A DNA stretch of 64,000 bases from JAWWOW01 sp033851265 (GTDB lineage: Bacteria; Actinomycetota; Actinomycetes; JAWWOW01): NCBI GenBank assembly GCA_033851265.1, contig JAWWOW010000012.1:186001-250000 (forward strand), read 5' to 3'. This document shows, one piece after another, positions 43,548 through 53,405 of the stretch; the first letter of the stretch is position 1; every line of letters starts with the position of its first letter. A program made the position numbers and the translations under genes. Below the pieces are notes generated by a model. It made no database searches and was not told where the DNA came from. It saw nothing but the letters and a program-made list of their open reading frames with translations.

Positions 43548-44420
43548 GTGTCACGCCGCATTGCATTGCTCGTGAACCCGACCTCGGGCAAGGGTCGGGC
43601 TGCGCGCCTTGTCGAACCGGTCACGGCACGCCTGCGCGCGAGCGGCGCTGAGGTTGTCACGGTCATCGGAGACGACGGCGCCGACGCCGAACGACGGGCG
43701 ATCGCAGCGGTGCAGGACGGCGTTGACGCGCTCGTCGCACTCGGCGGGGATGGGATCGCACACACAGCGATTCAGGCGGTGGCGGAGACCGGCGTACCGC
43801 TTGGTCTTGTTCCGGCGGGCACCGGCAACGACCTCGCACGTGAGCTACGCATGCCCAAGGACCCACTTGAGGCAACCGATGTCATCCTCGCGGCGACCCC
43901 TCGCGCGATCGACGGAGTGCGCGTCGGAGACCGGTGGTTCGGGGGAGTGCTCGGATCCGGATTCGACTCGATGGTCAACGAGCGCGCGAACACCATGTCC
44001 TGGCCGCGCGGGAAGTCGCGTTACAACTTGGCCATCCTTGCCGAGCTACGCGTGTTCAAGCCGTTGCCCTTCACGCTCACTCTCGACGGTGAGGTGTGGG
44101 AGACCGAGGCAATGCTCGTTGCCGTTGGCAACGGCACGTCGTACGGCGCAGGCATGAAGGTCTGTCCCGCTGCGTCACTTGACGACGGCTTTCTCGACGT
44201 CACCGTGCTCGGGCCGGTGCCGAAGCACCGGTTCATCCGGATGTTCCCGCGCGTCTACAAGGGGACCCACGTCGAGCTTGCCGAGGTGCAGTGCCGTCGC
44301 GCCCGGGAGGTACGCCTCTCCTCACCCGGTGTCATCGCCTACGCCGATGGCGAACGGTTCGCTGCGCTGCCGATCACGTGCACCTGCGTCCCGGGGGCGC
44401 TGACCGTCCTCGCCCCTTAG
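43548..44420 (+). CDS. diacylglycerol/YegS-type lipid kinase
   Basis: A 290-residue kinase of the DAGK catalytic family. The N-terminal nucleotide-binding region has LLVNPTSGKGRA and LGGDGIAHTAIQ, a GGDGT variant. The core PAGTGNDLARELRMP is the family signature. Relatives phosphorylate diacylglycerol or make phosphatidic acid derivatives; in mycobacteria one contributes to phosphatidylinositol-mannoside synthesis. The start is GTG 43548. The last bases (TTAG) are shared with the stop of the convergent MDMPI gene. Confidence 0.88.
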   Translation: MSRRIALLVNPTSGKGRAARLVEPVTARLRASGAEVVTVIGDDGADAERRAIAAVQDGVDALVALGGDGIAHTAIQAVAETGVPLGLVPAGTGNDLARELRMPKDPLEATDVILAATPRAIDGVRVGDRWFGGVLGSGFDSMVNERANTMSWPRGKSRYNLAILAELRVFKPLPFTLTLDGEVWETEAMLVAVGNGTSYGAGMKVCPAASLDDGFLDVTVLGPVPKHRFIRMFPRVYKGTHVELAEVQCRRAREVRLSSPGVIAYADGERFAALPITCTCVPGALTVLAP

Positions 44421-45220
44421 GGGGTCATGCCGGCGTGGGCTCGGAACGCCGCCGCAACCGCCAGCGCGTTCGCCTCGCTTTCGCCAGTACAACCGAAGTC
44501 GGCGCGGTCACTGCGTCCGCCGATCCAAGCCATGAAGTTGCCGATGTCGAAGGACAGCTGCGGGCCCTCCTCGCCCGTCCATTTGCGGGCACCGGCACGC
44601 TCGCCGGTCAACTCGACCGTCAGCGTGATGTCATCCACCGTGAGGACGAAGGTCTGCCCGCGCAGCTCCGGTTGCTTGTCGAACAGGAACCGCGCCAGTG
44701 ACTTGGTCGCGAAGGGCACTGTCATCTGCGCCGCTGGGCCACTCGTGTCTCCCAGCCGCCCGACGGCGCGGCGGATGTCCTGCTGGTGTGTGAAGAGGTC
44801 GAACACCCGAAGAGTGAGGAACGTGCGCAGGGGCATTGGCCCGAGCGGGTGACCATAGGCGGTTTCTTCGAGCGCCGGTTCGCTGACATCGGCTAGCTGT
44901 TCGATGCGGCGCTTAGTCGTCGCTTCCAAGTCGGCGAGCACTTCGCTCGGCGGCCAGGCACGACGCAGCTCGACACCCGGCTCCATGCGCTCGCCGACCG
45001 GGTTGATGACGTGCTCGCCGAATTCCACGGCCACGCCTGCGGGCGGATCGCCGAGTAGCAAATGCTCGACGTCACACATGTGCGAGACGTTGTCCTTCAC
45101 CGACCAACCAGGGCAGCCGGTCGGCCGTTCCCACTCGAGGTCATCGATGTCGCGGCACACGTCAGCGGTCGCCGTCAGGGTGTCGCGGACGGCGGCGACG
45201 TAGTCACCCGGATTTGCCAT
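44417..45220 (-). CDS. maleylpyruvate isomerase/MDMPI family protein (mycothiol-dependent type)
   Basis: A 267-residue DinB-fold protein of the TIGR03083 group. CPGWSVKDNVSHMCDVEHLL supplies the histidines that bind metal in mycothiol-dependent maleylpyruvate isomerase. The C-terminal part (about 170-267) is the MDMPI_C-like domain. Family members use mycothiol as cofactor for isomerase or S-transferase chemistry, consistent with mshC in this window. The substrate is not known. ATG 45220 is used; an ATG at 45244 would overlap the divergent helY start. Confidence 0.8.
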   Translation of the reverse strand: MANPGDYVAAVRDTLTATADVCRDIDDLEWERPTGCPGWSVKDNVSHMCDVEHLLLGDPPAGVAVEFGEHVINPVGERMEPGVELRRAWPPSEVLADLEATTKRRIEQLADVSEPALEETAYGHPLGPMPLRTFLTLRVFDLFTHQQDIRRAVGRLGDTSGPAAQMTVPFATKSLARFLFDKQPELRGQTFVLTVDDITLTVELTGERAGARKWTGEEGPQLSFDIGNFMAWIGGRSDRADFGCTGESEANALAVAAAFRAHAGMTP

Positions 45221-45242
45221 CGCGCCACCGTAGCCTGGAGTC

Positions 45243-47978
45243 ATGTCCTCCCCGGCGGAACGGTTCGCCGCCGCCCGTGCCCGCCAGGCGACGGCGGGGA
45301 CGGAGCTCGCGGCGTTCGCCGCCGACTACCCCTTCCCGCTCGACGCGTTCCAAGCCGAGGCGTGCACCGCACTCGAGGCGGGTAGCGGCGTGCTCGTCGC
45401 GGCACCCACGGGCGCCGGCAAGACGGTCGTCGGCGAGTTCGCTGTGCATCTGGCCCTGGCCGCTGGGCAGAAGTGTTTCTACACGACACCGATCAAAGCG
45501 CTGTCCAATCAGAAGTACGCCGACTTCGTCGCTCGTTACGGCGAAGGATCGGTTGGGCTACTCACCGGTGACAACTCGATCAACAGCAACGCACCCATAG
45601 TCGTCATGACAACGGAAGTGCTGCGCAACATGCTCTACGCGCAGTCCGAGACGCTGCGCGGCCTGGGCTTCGTCGTCATGGATGAAGTGCATTACCTATC
45701 CGACCGGTTCCGCGGTGCGGTGTGGGAAGAGGTCATCATCCACCTTCCGGAAAGCGTCCGGCTGGTGTCGTTGTCCGCGACGGTGTCCAACGCCGAAGAG
45801 TTCGGTGATTGGCTCCAGACGGTCCGCGGCGACACCGTTGTCGTCGTCGAGGAACACCGTCCGGTGCCGCTGTGGCAGCACGTACTCGTCGATGGACGGA
45901 TGTATGACCTGTTCGTCGACGAGGGGCCGCAGGCCGAGCGTGCAGTCGTCAACCCGGAGCTCGTCCGCATTGGCCGCGACGAGGCGCGCATGAACCGCTA
46001 CCGGGGGCAGGCCAACCGGCCCCAACGCGGCGGGCAGCGCCCACGGTTCCATCGCATTCCTAGCCGGGTCGAGGTGATCGAGCGTCTCGACGCCGCCGGC
46101 CTGTTACCCGCCATCACGTTCATCTTCAGCCGGGCCGGGTGCGCCGCCGCCGTCATGCAGTGTCTGCGGGCGGGGCTCCGCCTCACCACGCCAGCCGAGC
46201 GGGCAACGATCCGTGAGTACGTCGAACGGCGTACCGCTGACCTCCCAGCGGAGGACCTCCGGATCCTCGGGTACGACGACTGGCTGGCCGGCCTCGAGCG
46301 TGGCATCGCCTCCCACCACGCTGGCCTGTTGCCGACGTTCAAAGAGGTTGTCGAGGAGTTGTTCGTCCGCGGCCTCGTCAAAGCAGTGTTCGCGACCGAG
46401 ACTCTCGCGCTGGGTATCAACATGCCAGCGCGTTCCGTCGTCCTCGAACGTTTGACGAAGTGGAACGGCGAGACGCACGCCGACGTGACGCCAGGGGAGT
46501 ACACGCAACTGACCGGTCGTGCCGGCCGTCGCGGCATCGACGTCGAGGGTCACGCCGTCGTCGTGTGGCATCCCGGGCTCGATCCGCTCGCCGTGGCTGG
46601 ACTCGCATCGACGCGTACGTATCCGTTGCGGTCCAGTTTCCGGCCGTCGTACAACATGGCCGTCAACCTGCTCGCGTGGGTCGGCCGCGATCGCGCCCGT
46701 GGCTTGCTGGAGTCGTCCTTCGCGCAGTTCCAGTCCGACCGCGCCGTCGTGGGCCTAGCACGCCAGGTGACCCGCAACGAGGAAGCCCTCGAGGGATACG
46801 CCGAAGCCATGCACTGTCATCTCGGCGATATCTCCGAGTACATGGACATGCGCCGCGAGCTGTCGAAGCGGGAGTCCGATCTGGCGCGCACTGCCTCTCG
46901 GGCGCGTCGCGCCGATGCCGTGATTTCGCTGGAAAAGCTCCGGGCCGGTGATGTCATCCGGGTCCCGGCAGGGCGCCGGGCCGGCCTGGCCGTCGTCATC
47001 GACCCTGGCTTGTCCGAAGGACATATGGACGGGCCGCGGCCCACCGTGTTGACGTCGGACCGACAGGTGAAGCGGCTGACAGTTGTTGATTTCCCGACAC
47101 CGGTGACAGCGCTCGACCGAGTGAAGATCCCACGCACGTTCAATGTGCGCTCGCCGCAGAGTCGGCGTGACCTGGCGTCGAGTCTGCGCAACCTCGGTCT
47201 CGACGAGACAACACGACCAGGACGCACGCGGTCTGCAGCGACCGACGACCAGGAAATCGCACGGTTGCGCGCCGCCATTCGTCAGCATCCGGTTCACGGC
47301 TGCGCCGAGCGCGACGACCACGTGCGCTGGGCAGAGCGGTACGACCGACTGGCCGCTGACACCGCCAAGCTGCGCGCACGCGTGGAGAACCGGTCCTCCA
47401 GCATCGCCCGAACCTTCGATCGCGAGGTCGCGTTGCTCACCGACCTCGGCTACCTCGAAGACGACGAGGTCACCGCATCCGGCCGCATGCTCGCGCGCGT
47501 CTACAGCGAGCTCGACCTGCTGGCCGTCGAATGCGTACGCGCCGGTGTCTGGGAGGGCCTCGAACCAGCAGAGCTGGCAGCCTGCGTGTCCACCCTTGTA
47601 TACGAATCGCGTACGCCGGACCGCGACGCCGAAACGCCGCGACTTCCCGGCGGCAAGGCGCGTGACGCGCTAGGCGAGATGGTGCGCGTCTGGGGTCGGC
47701 TCTCCGACGCTGAGGCACAACATGGGTTGTCGTTCCTCCGCGAGCCGGATCTCGGGTTCGCGTGGGCGGCGTACCGCTGGGCGCAAGGTCGCCCGCTCGA
47801 AGCCGTGCTCACCGAGGCAGACCTGCCCGCCGGCGACTTTGTTCGATGGGTCAAGCAAGTCGTCGATCTGCTCGGCCAACTCGCAGATGTCGCGGCAGGC
47901 ACGTCGCTGGAAGCAACCGTTCGCACCGCGACCAAGAGCCTCAATCGCGGGATCGTCGCTTATAGCGCGGTTGGTTGA
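45243..47978 (+). CDS. helY: DEAD/DEAH-box RNA helicase of the HelY/Ski2 family
   Basis: A 911-residue superfamily 2 helicase. Motif I is AAPTGAGKT (about residues 54-61), motif II DEVH (146-149), motif III SATVSN and motif VI QLTGRAGRRGID. The Ski2-type second RecA domain and winged helix follow, then a DSHCT-like C-terminal domain. HelY-type proteins are widespread in actinobacteria next to tatC and are thought to act on RNA. The ATG lies 22 bp from the divergent MDMPI gene. Confidence 0.93.
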   Translation: MSSPAERFAAARARQATAGTELAAFAADYPFPLDAFQAEACTALEAGSGVLVAAPTGAGKTVVGEFAVHLALAAGQKCFYTTPIKALSNQKYADFVARYGEGSVGLLTGDNSINSNAPIVVMTTEVLRNMLYAQSETLRGLGFVVMDEVHYLSDRFRGAVWEEVIIHLPESVRLVSLSATVSNAEEFGDWLQTVRGDTVVVVEEHRPVPLWQHVLVDGRMYDLFVDEGPQAERAVVNPELVRIGRDEARMNRYRGQANRPQRGGQRPRFHRIPSRVEVIERLDAAGLLPAITFIFSRAGCAAAVMQCLRAGLRLTTPAERATIREYVERRTADLPAEDLRILGYDDWLAGLERGIASHHAGLLPTFKEVVEELFVRGLVKAVFATETLALGINMPARSVVLERLTKWNGETHADVTPGEYTQLTGRAGRRGIDVEGHAVVVWHPGLDPLAVAGLASTRTYPLRSSFRPSYNMAVNLLAWVGRDRARGLLESSFAQFQSDRAVVGLARQVTRNEEALEGYAEAMHCHLGDISEYMDMRRELSKRESDLARTASRARRADAVISLEKLRAGDVIRVPAGRRAGLAVVIDPGLSEGHMDGPRPTVLTSDRQVKRLTVVDFPTPVTALDRVKIPRTFNVRSPQSRRDLASSLRNLGLDETTRPGRTRSAATDDQEIARLRAAIRQHPVHGCAERDDHVRWAERYDRLAADTAKLRARVENRSSSIARTFDREVALLTDLGYLEDDEVTASGRMLARVYSELDLLAVECVRAGVWEGLEPAELAACVSTLVYESRTPDRDAETPRLPGGKARDALGEMVRVWGRLSDAEAQHGLSFLREPDLGFAWAAYRWAQGRPLEAVLTEADLPAGDFVRWVKQVVDLLGQLADVAAGTSLEATVRTATKSLNRGIVAYSAVG

Positions 47979-48008
47979 TGTCATAACGAGGCAGCGATCT
48001 GGTCAGTT

Positions 48009-50123
48009 ATGACGGTCTTAGGTGCAGATCGTGGATTATTGCCGGTTCGGCGTCGATGCCTTCGCTGTCGGGCTCGCGTCAAGCGTGCCTGCAACAACCG
48101 AAGTGCGGTGTGTCAGTTGAGTCGCCACGGATCCGATTCCCATGCGGACTACTTAGCAAAGGGCGCTCGGATCGGCGGCAACGGACAGCGATGGGCTGCC
48201 GCAGGGGTGCTGGTCCTCGTGGTCGCTGCGGCCTTGATGGGTGTGCTCTCCACTCAGCGGTTGGCAAAGGCCACCGACGCGGCAGCCGCGTCAACGACAC
48301 TTACCGACCTCTATCGAGACGCTCGCTTCTACGCGCTCATGGCCGATGACGAGTACCACGAGTACGTGAGCCAGCGCGATCTAGTCGACCAGTTTGAGGA
48401 AACGCAGGCGCTCAGCGACCTGTCCGACACGCTGGAAAAGCTGACCACCACCCCTGGGGCTGACGTGCGGCGCGTACGCGCGTTGCAAGTCGAAGCCGAT
48501 CACTATGAATCGGCACTGAATCAGGTGGAGGATCTCGTGCTTGCCGGCAAGACAGCCGAAGCGATGCGTGTCGACATGAGCCGGGTTGATCCCTCGGCAG
48601 GAAGACTCGCCACGGACCTCACCGAGTTGGAAGAGGCTGCCAGTGTTGCGAGCCGAGCCCACCTGGCTACGGCGGCCAGCCAAGGTCGTTGGCTGAGCGG
48701 AGGCACTCCAGTCGTGGTTGGGGGAACCCTTCTCGTTGCCTTGCTGTTGTTCAACGTGTTGCGGCGCTACCGGCGCGGTGTCGAGTTGCTCGCAACCACG
48801 GACCCGCTGACAGCGCTGCCGAATCGGCTTGCTCTATCGCAAAGCGCAACCGCGGTCTTGGATAACCGACTTTCCGCGGGGACCCGCCCATCCTTACTGC
48901 TTCTCGACCTGGACGGCTTCAAGGATGTCAATGACACCCTTGGCCACCACTACGGCGATGAACTGCTTGTTCAGGTCGCGCATCGGCTCCGCGGCGCGAT
49001 CAAACGTGGGGATGTCGTCGCCCGTCTCGGTGGCGACGAATTTGCAGTTCTGCTCACCGATGGTGGCGAGTCGGTAGGACGTTTGGTGGCCGACCGCATC
49101 CGCGCAATTCTGCGGATGCCGTTCACGGTCGGCCAGCTCAGCGTCGACGTTGGCGTCAGCATCGGGATCGCGGTGGCAACGACAGAGGCGCCCGACCTGT
49201 CCGCGCTACTCCGGTGCGCTGACGTCGCAATGTATGTGGCCAAGGAGACCCGCGACGGCGCCGTCCTCTATACCCGCGAGCATGACGACCGCACGGCGGA
49301 CAAGGTGCGGCTTGTTAGCGAGCTGCGACGGGCACTCGATCACGATGAGCTGGTGCTGCACTTCCAACCCAAGGTCGCCCTCGACGACGGCCGGTTGCTC
49401 GGCGTCGAAGCTCTTGTGCGCTGGCAGCACCCCACACGCGGCCTCCTGGCTCCAGGTCAGTTCCTCCCACCCATCGATGGCAACGAGGTGATGGATCGAA
49501 TCACCACCGATGTTCTGACCAAGGCCTTACGCCAGAGCAAGACGTGGGCCGAGCTGGGGGAGCGCATACCCGTTGCTGTGAACATCCCGACCCGATCGTT
49601 GCTGAATCTCGCCTTCCCCGTGCAGGTCACGGATCTGCTTGACCGGTTCGGCGTCGAGGCCGACATGCTTTGCCTCGAGATCACCGAAAGTAGTTCCATG
49701 CGCGACCCCGAGCGTTGCATCAGCGTGCTCCATACGTTGCGGGCGAGCGGGGTGCGGATCTCTATCGACGACTACGGCACGGGCTACGCATCGATGGCCT
49801 ACCTCAAGAACCTCCCCGTCGACGAACTCAAGATCGACCGGAGCTTCATTGCTCGCATCGTCGAGGACCCCCAGAGTGCGATCCTGGCGCGATCGATCGT
49901 TGAACTTGGGCATAACCTCGGCCTGACGGTTGTCGGTGAAGGGGTCGAGGATGCCAGCGTTGGCGACCTCTTGCGTAAGACCGGATGCGACAGCGCACAG
50001 GGCTTCCACTACGCGCGGCCGATGCCCGGCGACGATGTCCTTTCTTGGCACTACGGCCGCATGCCAATTCCCACTCAGGTCATACCGGTGCAGCGCCGGC
50101 CCGAGCCGCAGATTCACGCTTAA
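48009..50123 (+). CDS. membrane GGDEF-EAL cyclic-di-GMP enzyme
   Basis: A protein of up to 704 residues. One transmembrane helix (about residues 62-82) is followed by a helical outer sensor region (about 85-235), a second helix (about 236-256), then the cytoplasmic GGDEF domain (RLGGDEFAVLL, GGDEF at 341-345) and EAL domain (LLGVEALVRWQHP, EAL at 467-469). Both motifs are intact, so synthesis and breakdown of c-di-GMP are possible. The product-inhibition RxxD site is not obvious. The start is uncertain: ATG 48009 lacks a ribosome-binding site, and GTG 48108 is an alternative that still keeps both helices. Confidence 0.88.
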   Translation: MTVLGADRGLLPVRRRCLRCRARVKRACNNRSAVCQLSRHGSDSHADYLAKGARIGGNGQRWAAAGVLVLVVAAALMGVLSTQRLAKATDAAAASTTLTDLYRDARFYALMADDEYHEYVSQRDLVDQFEETQALSDLSDTLEKLTTTPGADVRRVRALQVEADHYESALNQVEDLVLAGKTAEAMRVDMSRVDPSAGRLATDLTELEEAASVASRAHLATAASQGRWLSGGTPVVVGGTLLVALLLFNVLRRYRRGVELLATTDPLTALPNRLALSQSATAVLDNRLSAGTRPSLLLLDLDGFKDVNDTLGHHYGDELLVQVAHRLRGAIKRGDVVARLGGDEFAVLLTDGGESVGRLVADRIRAILRMPFTVGQLSVDVGVSIGIAVATTEAPDLSALLRCADVAMYVAKETRDGAVLYTREHDDRTADKVRLVSELRRALDHDELVLHFQPKVALDDGRLLGVEALVRWQHPTRGLLAPGQFLPPIDGNEVMDRITTDVLTKALRQSKTWAELGERIPVAVNIPTRSLLNLAFPVQVTDLLDRFGVEADMLCLEITESSSMRDPERCISVLHTLRASGVRISIDDYGTGYASMAYLKNLPVDELKIDRSFIARIVEDPQSAILARSIVELGHNLGLTVVGEGVEDASVGDLLRKTGCDSAQGFHYARPMPGDDVLSWHYGRMPIPTQVIPVQRRPEPQIHA

Positions 50124-50202
50124 GGGCAGCACGGTCGCCGCACCTAACGGTGTGGGCTGAAACACATCGCTAGGGGTTTCGTTGTCGCGCGGGCCTGGGT
50201 AC

Positions 50203-50219
50203 TGTTACCCGCGGTAACA
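50203..50219. promoter_or_regulatory. 17-bp palindromic operator candidate upstream of the desaturase operon
   Basis: TGTTACC-CGC-GGTAACA is a perfect seven-base inverted repeat around a three-base centre, 42 bases before ATG 50262. A TATACC element lies at 50239-50244 and could be the -10, which would put the palindrome near the -35. This size and symmetry are typical of TetR-type regulators of lipid genes. No regulator gene is adjacent, so the binding protein is unknown. Confidence 0.65.
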
Positions 50220-50261
50220 CCTAGTCCACCGGCCCTTCTATACCGGCTCGGAGAACTCCTC

Positions 50262-51473
50262 ATGAGCTCATCCCGCACGGTGAACGACGCCCCGACCCGC
50301 ACCCGAGCCGGCAAGGCGGCCATCGCCGCTGCTGGCGCCAGCGCAGCCGTTGTGGGAGCGACAGCCATCGAGATCAAGCGTCGCCTCGCCAAGGGCGGGG
50401 GAGTGCGCTCCATCGCACCCAGCGCCGACATGGTCCGCGAGGTCGCTGCGCGCATGACCACGCCGCTGCTCCCTGACGACTACCTGCACATGCTCAATCC
50501 GCTGTGGACCGCCCGCGAGCTCCGCGGCAAGGTCGTCAACGTCGTCCCGGAGACCGATGACGCGGCCACCCTCATCATCAAACCCGGCTGGGGCTTCTCC
50601 TTCGACTATCAACCGGGGCAGTACGTCGGCATCGGCATCAGCGTCGACGGCAAGTGGCACTGGCGGTCCTACTCACTGAGCTCGCCACCAACCCAGGATC
50701 AGGGACACATATCGATCACCGTCAAAGCGATGCCCGAGGGCTTCCTGTCGACACATCTGGTCCGCGGGCTCGAGCCGGGCTCGATCGTTCGTCTTGCGCT
50801 GCCCCAGGGCGAGTTCGTGTTGCCCGACCCACCACCGAGCAAGATCTTGTTCTGGACCGGCGGCAGCGGTGTGACGCCGGTCATGGCGATCCTGCGCACG
50901 CTGCATCGTCGCGACACCATGACCGACGTTGTGCATGTGCATGCCGCGCCGACTCAAGATGCGGTCATCTTCCGTGATGAGCTGCACGATCTCGCGGCCA
51001 AGTATCCGACGTTCACGCTCATCGAGAACATCGATGAGACCGACGGCATTCTCGACGTCAAGAAGCTTACCGAGGTCGTTCCCGACTGGCGTGAGCGTCA
51101 GGCGTGGGTCTGCGGTCCGACCCCCATGCTCGACGCGGCTGAGAAGCAGTGGAACAAGAGCGGCATCGGCAAGCAACTTCACCTCGAACGCTTCTCCGCG
51201 AATCTCTCCGAGTCGGCCGAGGGTGGCCGGGTCACGTTCCTGAAGTCCGGTAAGGAAGTCGACGTGGATGGCGCGACCACGCTGATGGAGGCGGGGGAGG
51301 CGCAAGGCATCCAGATGCCGTTCGGTTGTCGGATGGGCATCTGTCACACCTGCGTCATCCCCTTGAAGAAGGGCACGGTCAAGGATCTGCGTAACGGCAA
51401 CGAGTACACCGACAACCAAGGCATCCAAACGTGCATCACGGCAGCTGCCGGTGACTGCACGCTCGATATCTGA
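50262..51473 (+). CDS. ferredoxin-type oxidoreductase partner of fatty-acid desaturase (Rv3230c-like)
   Basis: A 403-residue electron-transfer protein. The FAD-binding part has the RSYSLSS motif, the NAD(P) part has TGGSGVTPVMAILRTL, and the C-terminal plant-type 2Fe-2S domain has CRMGICHTC with a distal Cys in IQTCITAA. It passes electrons from NAD(P)H to the membrane desaturase encoded 18 bp downstream. The N-terminal 45 residues are Ala-rich and probably form an amphipathic leader. The ribosome-binding site CGGAG precedes ATG by eight bases. Confidence 0.9.
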   Translation: MSSSRTVNDAPTRTRAGKAAIAAAGASAAVVGATAIEIKRRLAKGGGVRSIAPSADMVREVAARMTTPLLPDDYLHMLNPLWTARELRGKVVNVVPETDDAATLIIKPGWGFSFDYQPGQYVGIGISVDGKWHWRSYSLSSPPTQDQGHISITVKAMPEGFLSTHLVRGLEPGSIVRLALPQGEFVLPDPPPSKILFWTGGSGVTPVMAILRTLHRRDTMTDVVHVHAAPTQDAVIFRDELHDLAAKYPTFTLIENIDETDGILDVKKLTEVVPDWRERQAWVCGPTPMLDAAEKQWNKSGIGKQLHLERFSANLSESAEGGRVTFLKSGKEVDVDGATTLMEAGEAQGIQMPFGCRMGICHTCVIPLKKGTVKDLRNGNEYTDNQGIQTCITAAAGDCTLDI

Positions 51474-51491
51474 GAAGGGCACCCACCCGAT

Positions 51492-52667
51492 ATGGCTATT
51501 ACCGACGTCAAAGAGTTCGCTCACCTGACCGAGGCGGACGTCGAAGCCTTTGGCCGTGAGCTCGACGCGATCCGCCGCGACATCGAAGAAGCGCGCGGGG
51601 AGGCAGATGCGGCCTACATCCGCCGCATCATCTACATCCAGCGCCGCCTCATGGTGGCTGGTCGGGTCACGTTGTTCGCGAGCGCGTTCCCGCCCGCCTG
51701 GGTCGCGGGTACGGCAATGCTCGCGACGGGCAAGATCCTCGAGAACATGGAAATTGGCCACAACGTCATGCACGGCCAGTTCGACTGGATGAACGATCCA
51801 GAGATCCACTCCGGCACGTGGGAGTGGGACACCACCTCACCCGCTGAGCAGTGGAAGCACTCGCACAACTTCGTCCACCACACGTTCACCAACGTGCTCG
51901 GCAAGGACAACGACGTCGGCTACGGCGTCCTACGCGTCACGTCGGACCAGAAGTGGCACCCCGTCAACCTCGGCCAGCCGGTCTACAACGCGTTGCTGGC
52001 GCTGCTCTTCGAGTGGGGCGTCGCGTTCCACGACCTCGACATCCGGGCGATCCGCAAGGGTGAGAAAGACCCGAAGGAAACCAAGCGGCAGCTCCGGGGA
52101 ATCTGGCGCAAGGTGCGCCGCCAGGTCGGCAAGGACTACGTCATCTTCCCGTTGCTGTCCGGGCCGAACTTCGTGTCCACGCTGACCGCGAACGCCAGCG
52201 CGAACATCATTCGCAACCTGTGGTCCTACATGATCATCTTCTGCGGGCATTTCCCGGACGGGGCGGAGAAATTCGAGGAGGAGCAACTCGAGGACGAAAG
52301 CAAGGCGGAGTGGTATCTCCGCCAGCTGCTCGGGTCAGCCAATTTCGAGGGCAGCCGATTGCTGCACATCCTGTCCGGCAGCCTCGGCTACCAGATCGAG
52401 CACCACCTGTTCCCTGATCTGCCGTGCAATCGCTATCCCGAGATCGGCGAACGCGTCAAAGCGCTGTGCGAGAAGTACGACCTGCCGTACACGACCGGTC
52501 CGCTCTACCGGCAGTACGGTCAGACCCTGCGCACGATTCTGCGGCTGTCGTTGCCGACGAAGAGGAGTCCCGAGCACTCCGATCCGCGCGGTGGGATGCA
52601 TCGCGGCAGCGCCGACGACCTGCGCAAGCACCAAGGGACGGTCGCACCGCAAGGCGCCGTGGCCTAG
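51492..52667 (+). CDS. membrane fatty-acid desaturase (DesA3-like)
   Basis: A 391-residue acyl desaturase with three histidine boxes: HNVMHGQ, HNFVHHTF and the late EHHLFP. It resembles the mycobacterial stearoyl desaturase DesA3, which introduces a delta-9 double bond using the adjacent oxidoreductase. Membrane helices lie between the first and second boxes and before the third. Co-transcription with the oxidoreductase is likely. Its own C-terminus is polar and rich in His and Gly. Confidence 0.9.
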   Translation: MAITDVKEFAHLTEADVEAFGRELDAIRRDIEEARGEADAAYIRRIIYIQRRLMVAGRVTLFASAFPPAWVAGTAMLATGKILENMEIGHNVMHGQFDWMNDPEIHSGTWEWDTTSPAEQWKHSHNFVHHTFTNVLGKDNDVGYGVLRVTSDQKWHPVNLGQPVYNALLALLFEWGVAFHDLDIRAIRKGEKDPKETKRQLRGIWRKVRRQVGKDYVIFPLLSGPNFVSTLTANASANIIRNLWSYMIIFCGHFPDGAEKFEEEQLEDESKAEWYLRQLLGSANFEGSRLLHILSGSLGYQIEHHLFPDLPCNRYPEIGERVKALCEKYDLPYTTGPLYRQYGQTLRTILRLSLPTKRSPEHSDPRGGMHRGSADDLRKHQGTVAPQGAVA

Positions 52668-52671
52668 CCGG

Positions 52672-53334
52672 TTACTTCGCCGCTGCGGTGAGCTTGGCGA
52701 GCGCCTTCGTCAGCAGCACGTTGAGATCCGGCGCGGGGTGGCCCGGAGTATCGAAGCCATTCGCCGTCACGACCACGTTTCCGAGGACTGCGGCGATGCC
52801 ATCGAAGGCGTCGCCGGCGATCGTGACGCGGAATGAGACGGCACCAGGACCGTATTGCTGGATCGTGTTGATCTGGAGCTTCACTCGGACGCCCTTGGCC
52901 TCGCCTGTTCCCACATACGAGGGGCAGGCCCGGAACGCGTTCAGGTACGCGGCCTGTTCGCGGGCGGCGTCTGCCGCAGTTGGATACAGCGAGATCGTCT
53001 CACCAGCAAAGGGACCGTCTGCGGTCTTCCTGAAGTCTGCCTCGAGGAACCCGGTCGCAAGGCTGTTGTCCGCCTTGTCTGCGGCCTCCAGTGCGGCACA
53101 CCCGGGCGGAAAGTCGTCCACAGTGAGATCGTCCCCAGTTGGCGTATCTGGATCCACCTCGTAACCGGGAACGTCAGCGACAGTGATCAGTGCGGACTTC
53201 GCCTGCGCCGTGGTCAGCACGATCGCCTTCGGTGGGTTGCCTTTCGGGGTTGGCGCTCCCGAGCCAGCGGAGCTGCCGCAGGCGACGCCGAGAGCGCAGA
53301 TGCACAGTGCAGGAAGGAATCGGGTCAGTCGCAC
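52672..53334 (-). CDS. putative lipoprotein of unknown function
   Basis: A 220-residue exported protein. MRLTRFLPALCICALGVAC is a signal peptide with a lipobox-like end and Cys19. The next 30 residues are Ser, Gly and Pro rich. The remaining part has no recognised domain, but two cysteines (PPGCAAL and FRACPSY) could form a disulfide. The start GTG 53334 is set by GGAGG five bases upstream; a longer frame further upstream is shadow. It is convergent with the desaturase, four bases between the stops, and follows glpD on the same strand. Confidence 0.72.
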   Translation of the reverse strand: MRLTRFLPALCICALGVACGSSAGSGAPTPKGNPPKAIVLTTAQAKSALITVADVPGYEVDPDTPTGDDLTVDDFPPGCAALEAADKADNSLATGFLEADFRKTADGPFAGETISLYPTAADAAREQAAYLNAFRACPSYVGTGEAKGVRVKLQINTIQQYGPGAVSFRVTIAGDAFDGIAAVLGNVVVTANGFDTPGHPAPDLNVLLTKALAKLTAAAK

Positions 53335-53405
53335 GCGAGCCTCCGGTCTGGGTGAACGCTTCGGAAGGTTAGCGATCAAACCCTGTACATACACGGAAAT
53401 CGTGG

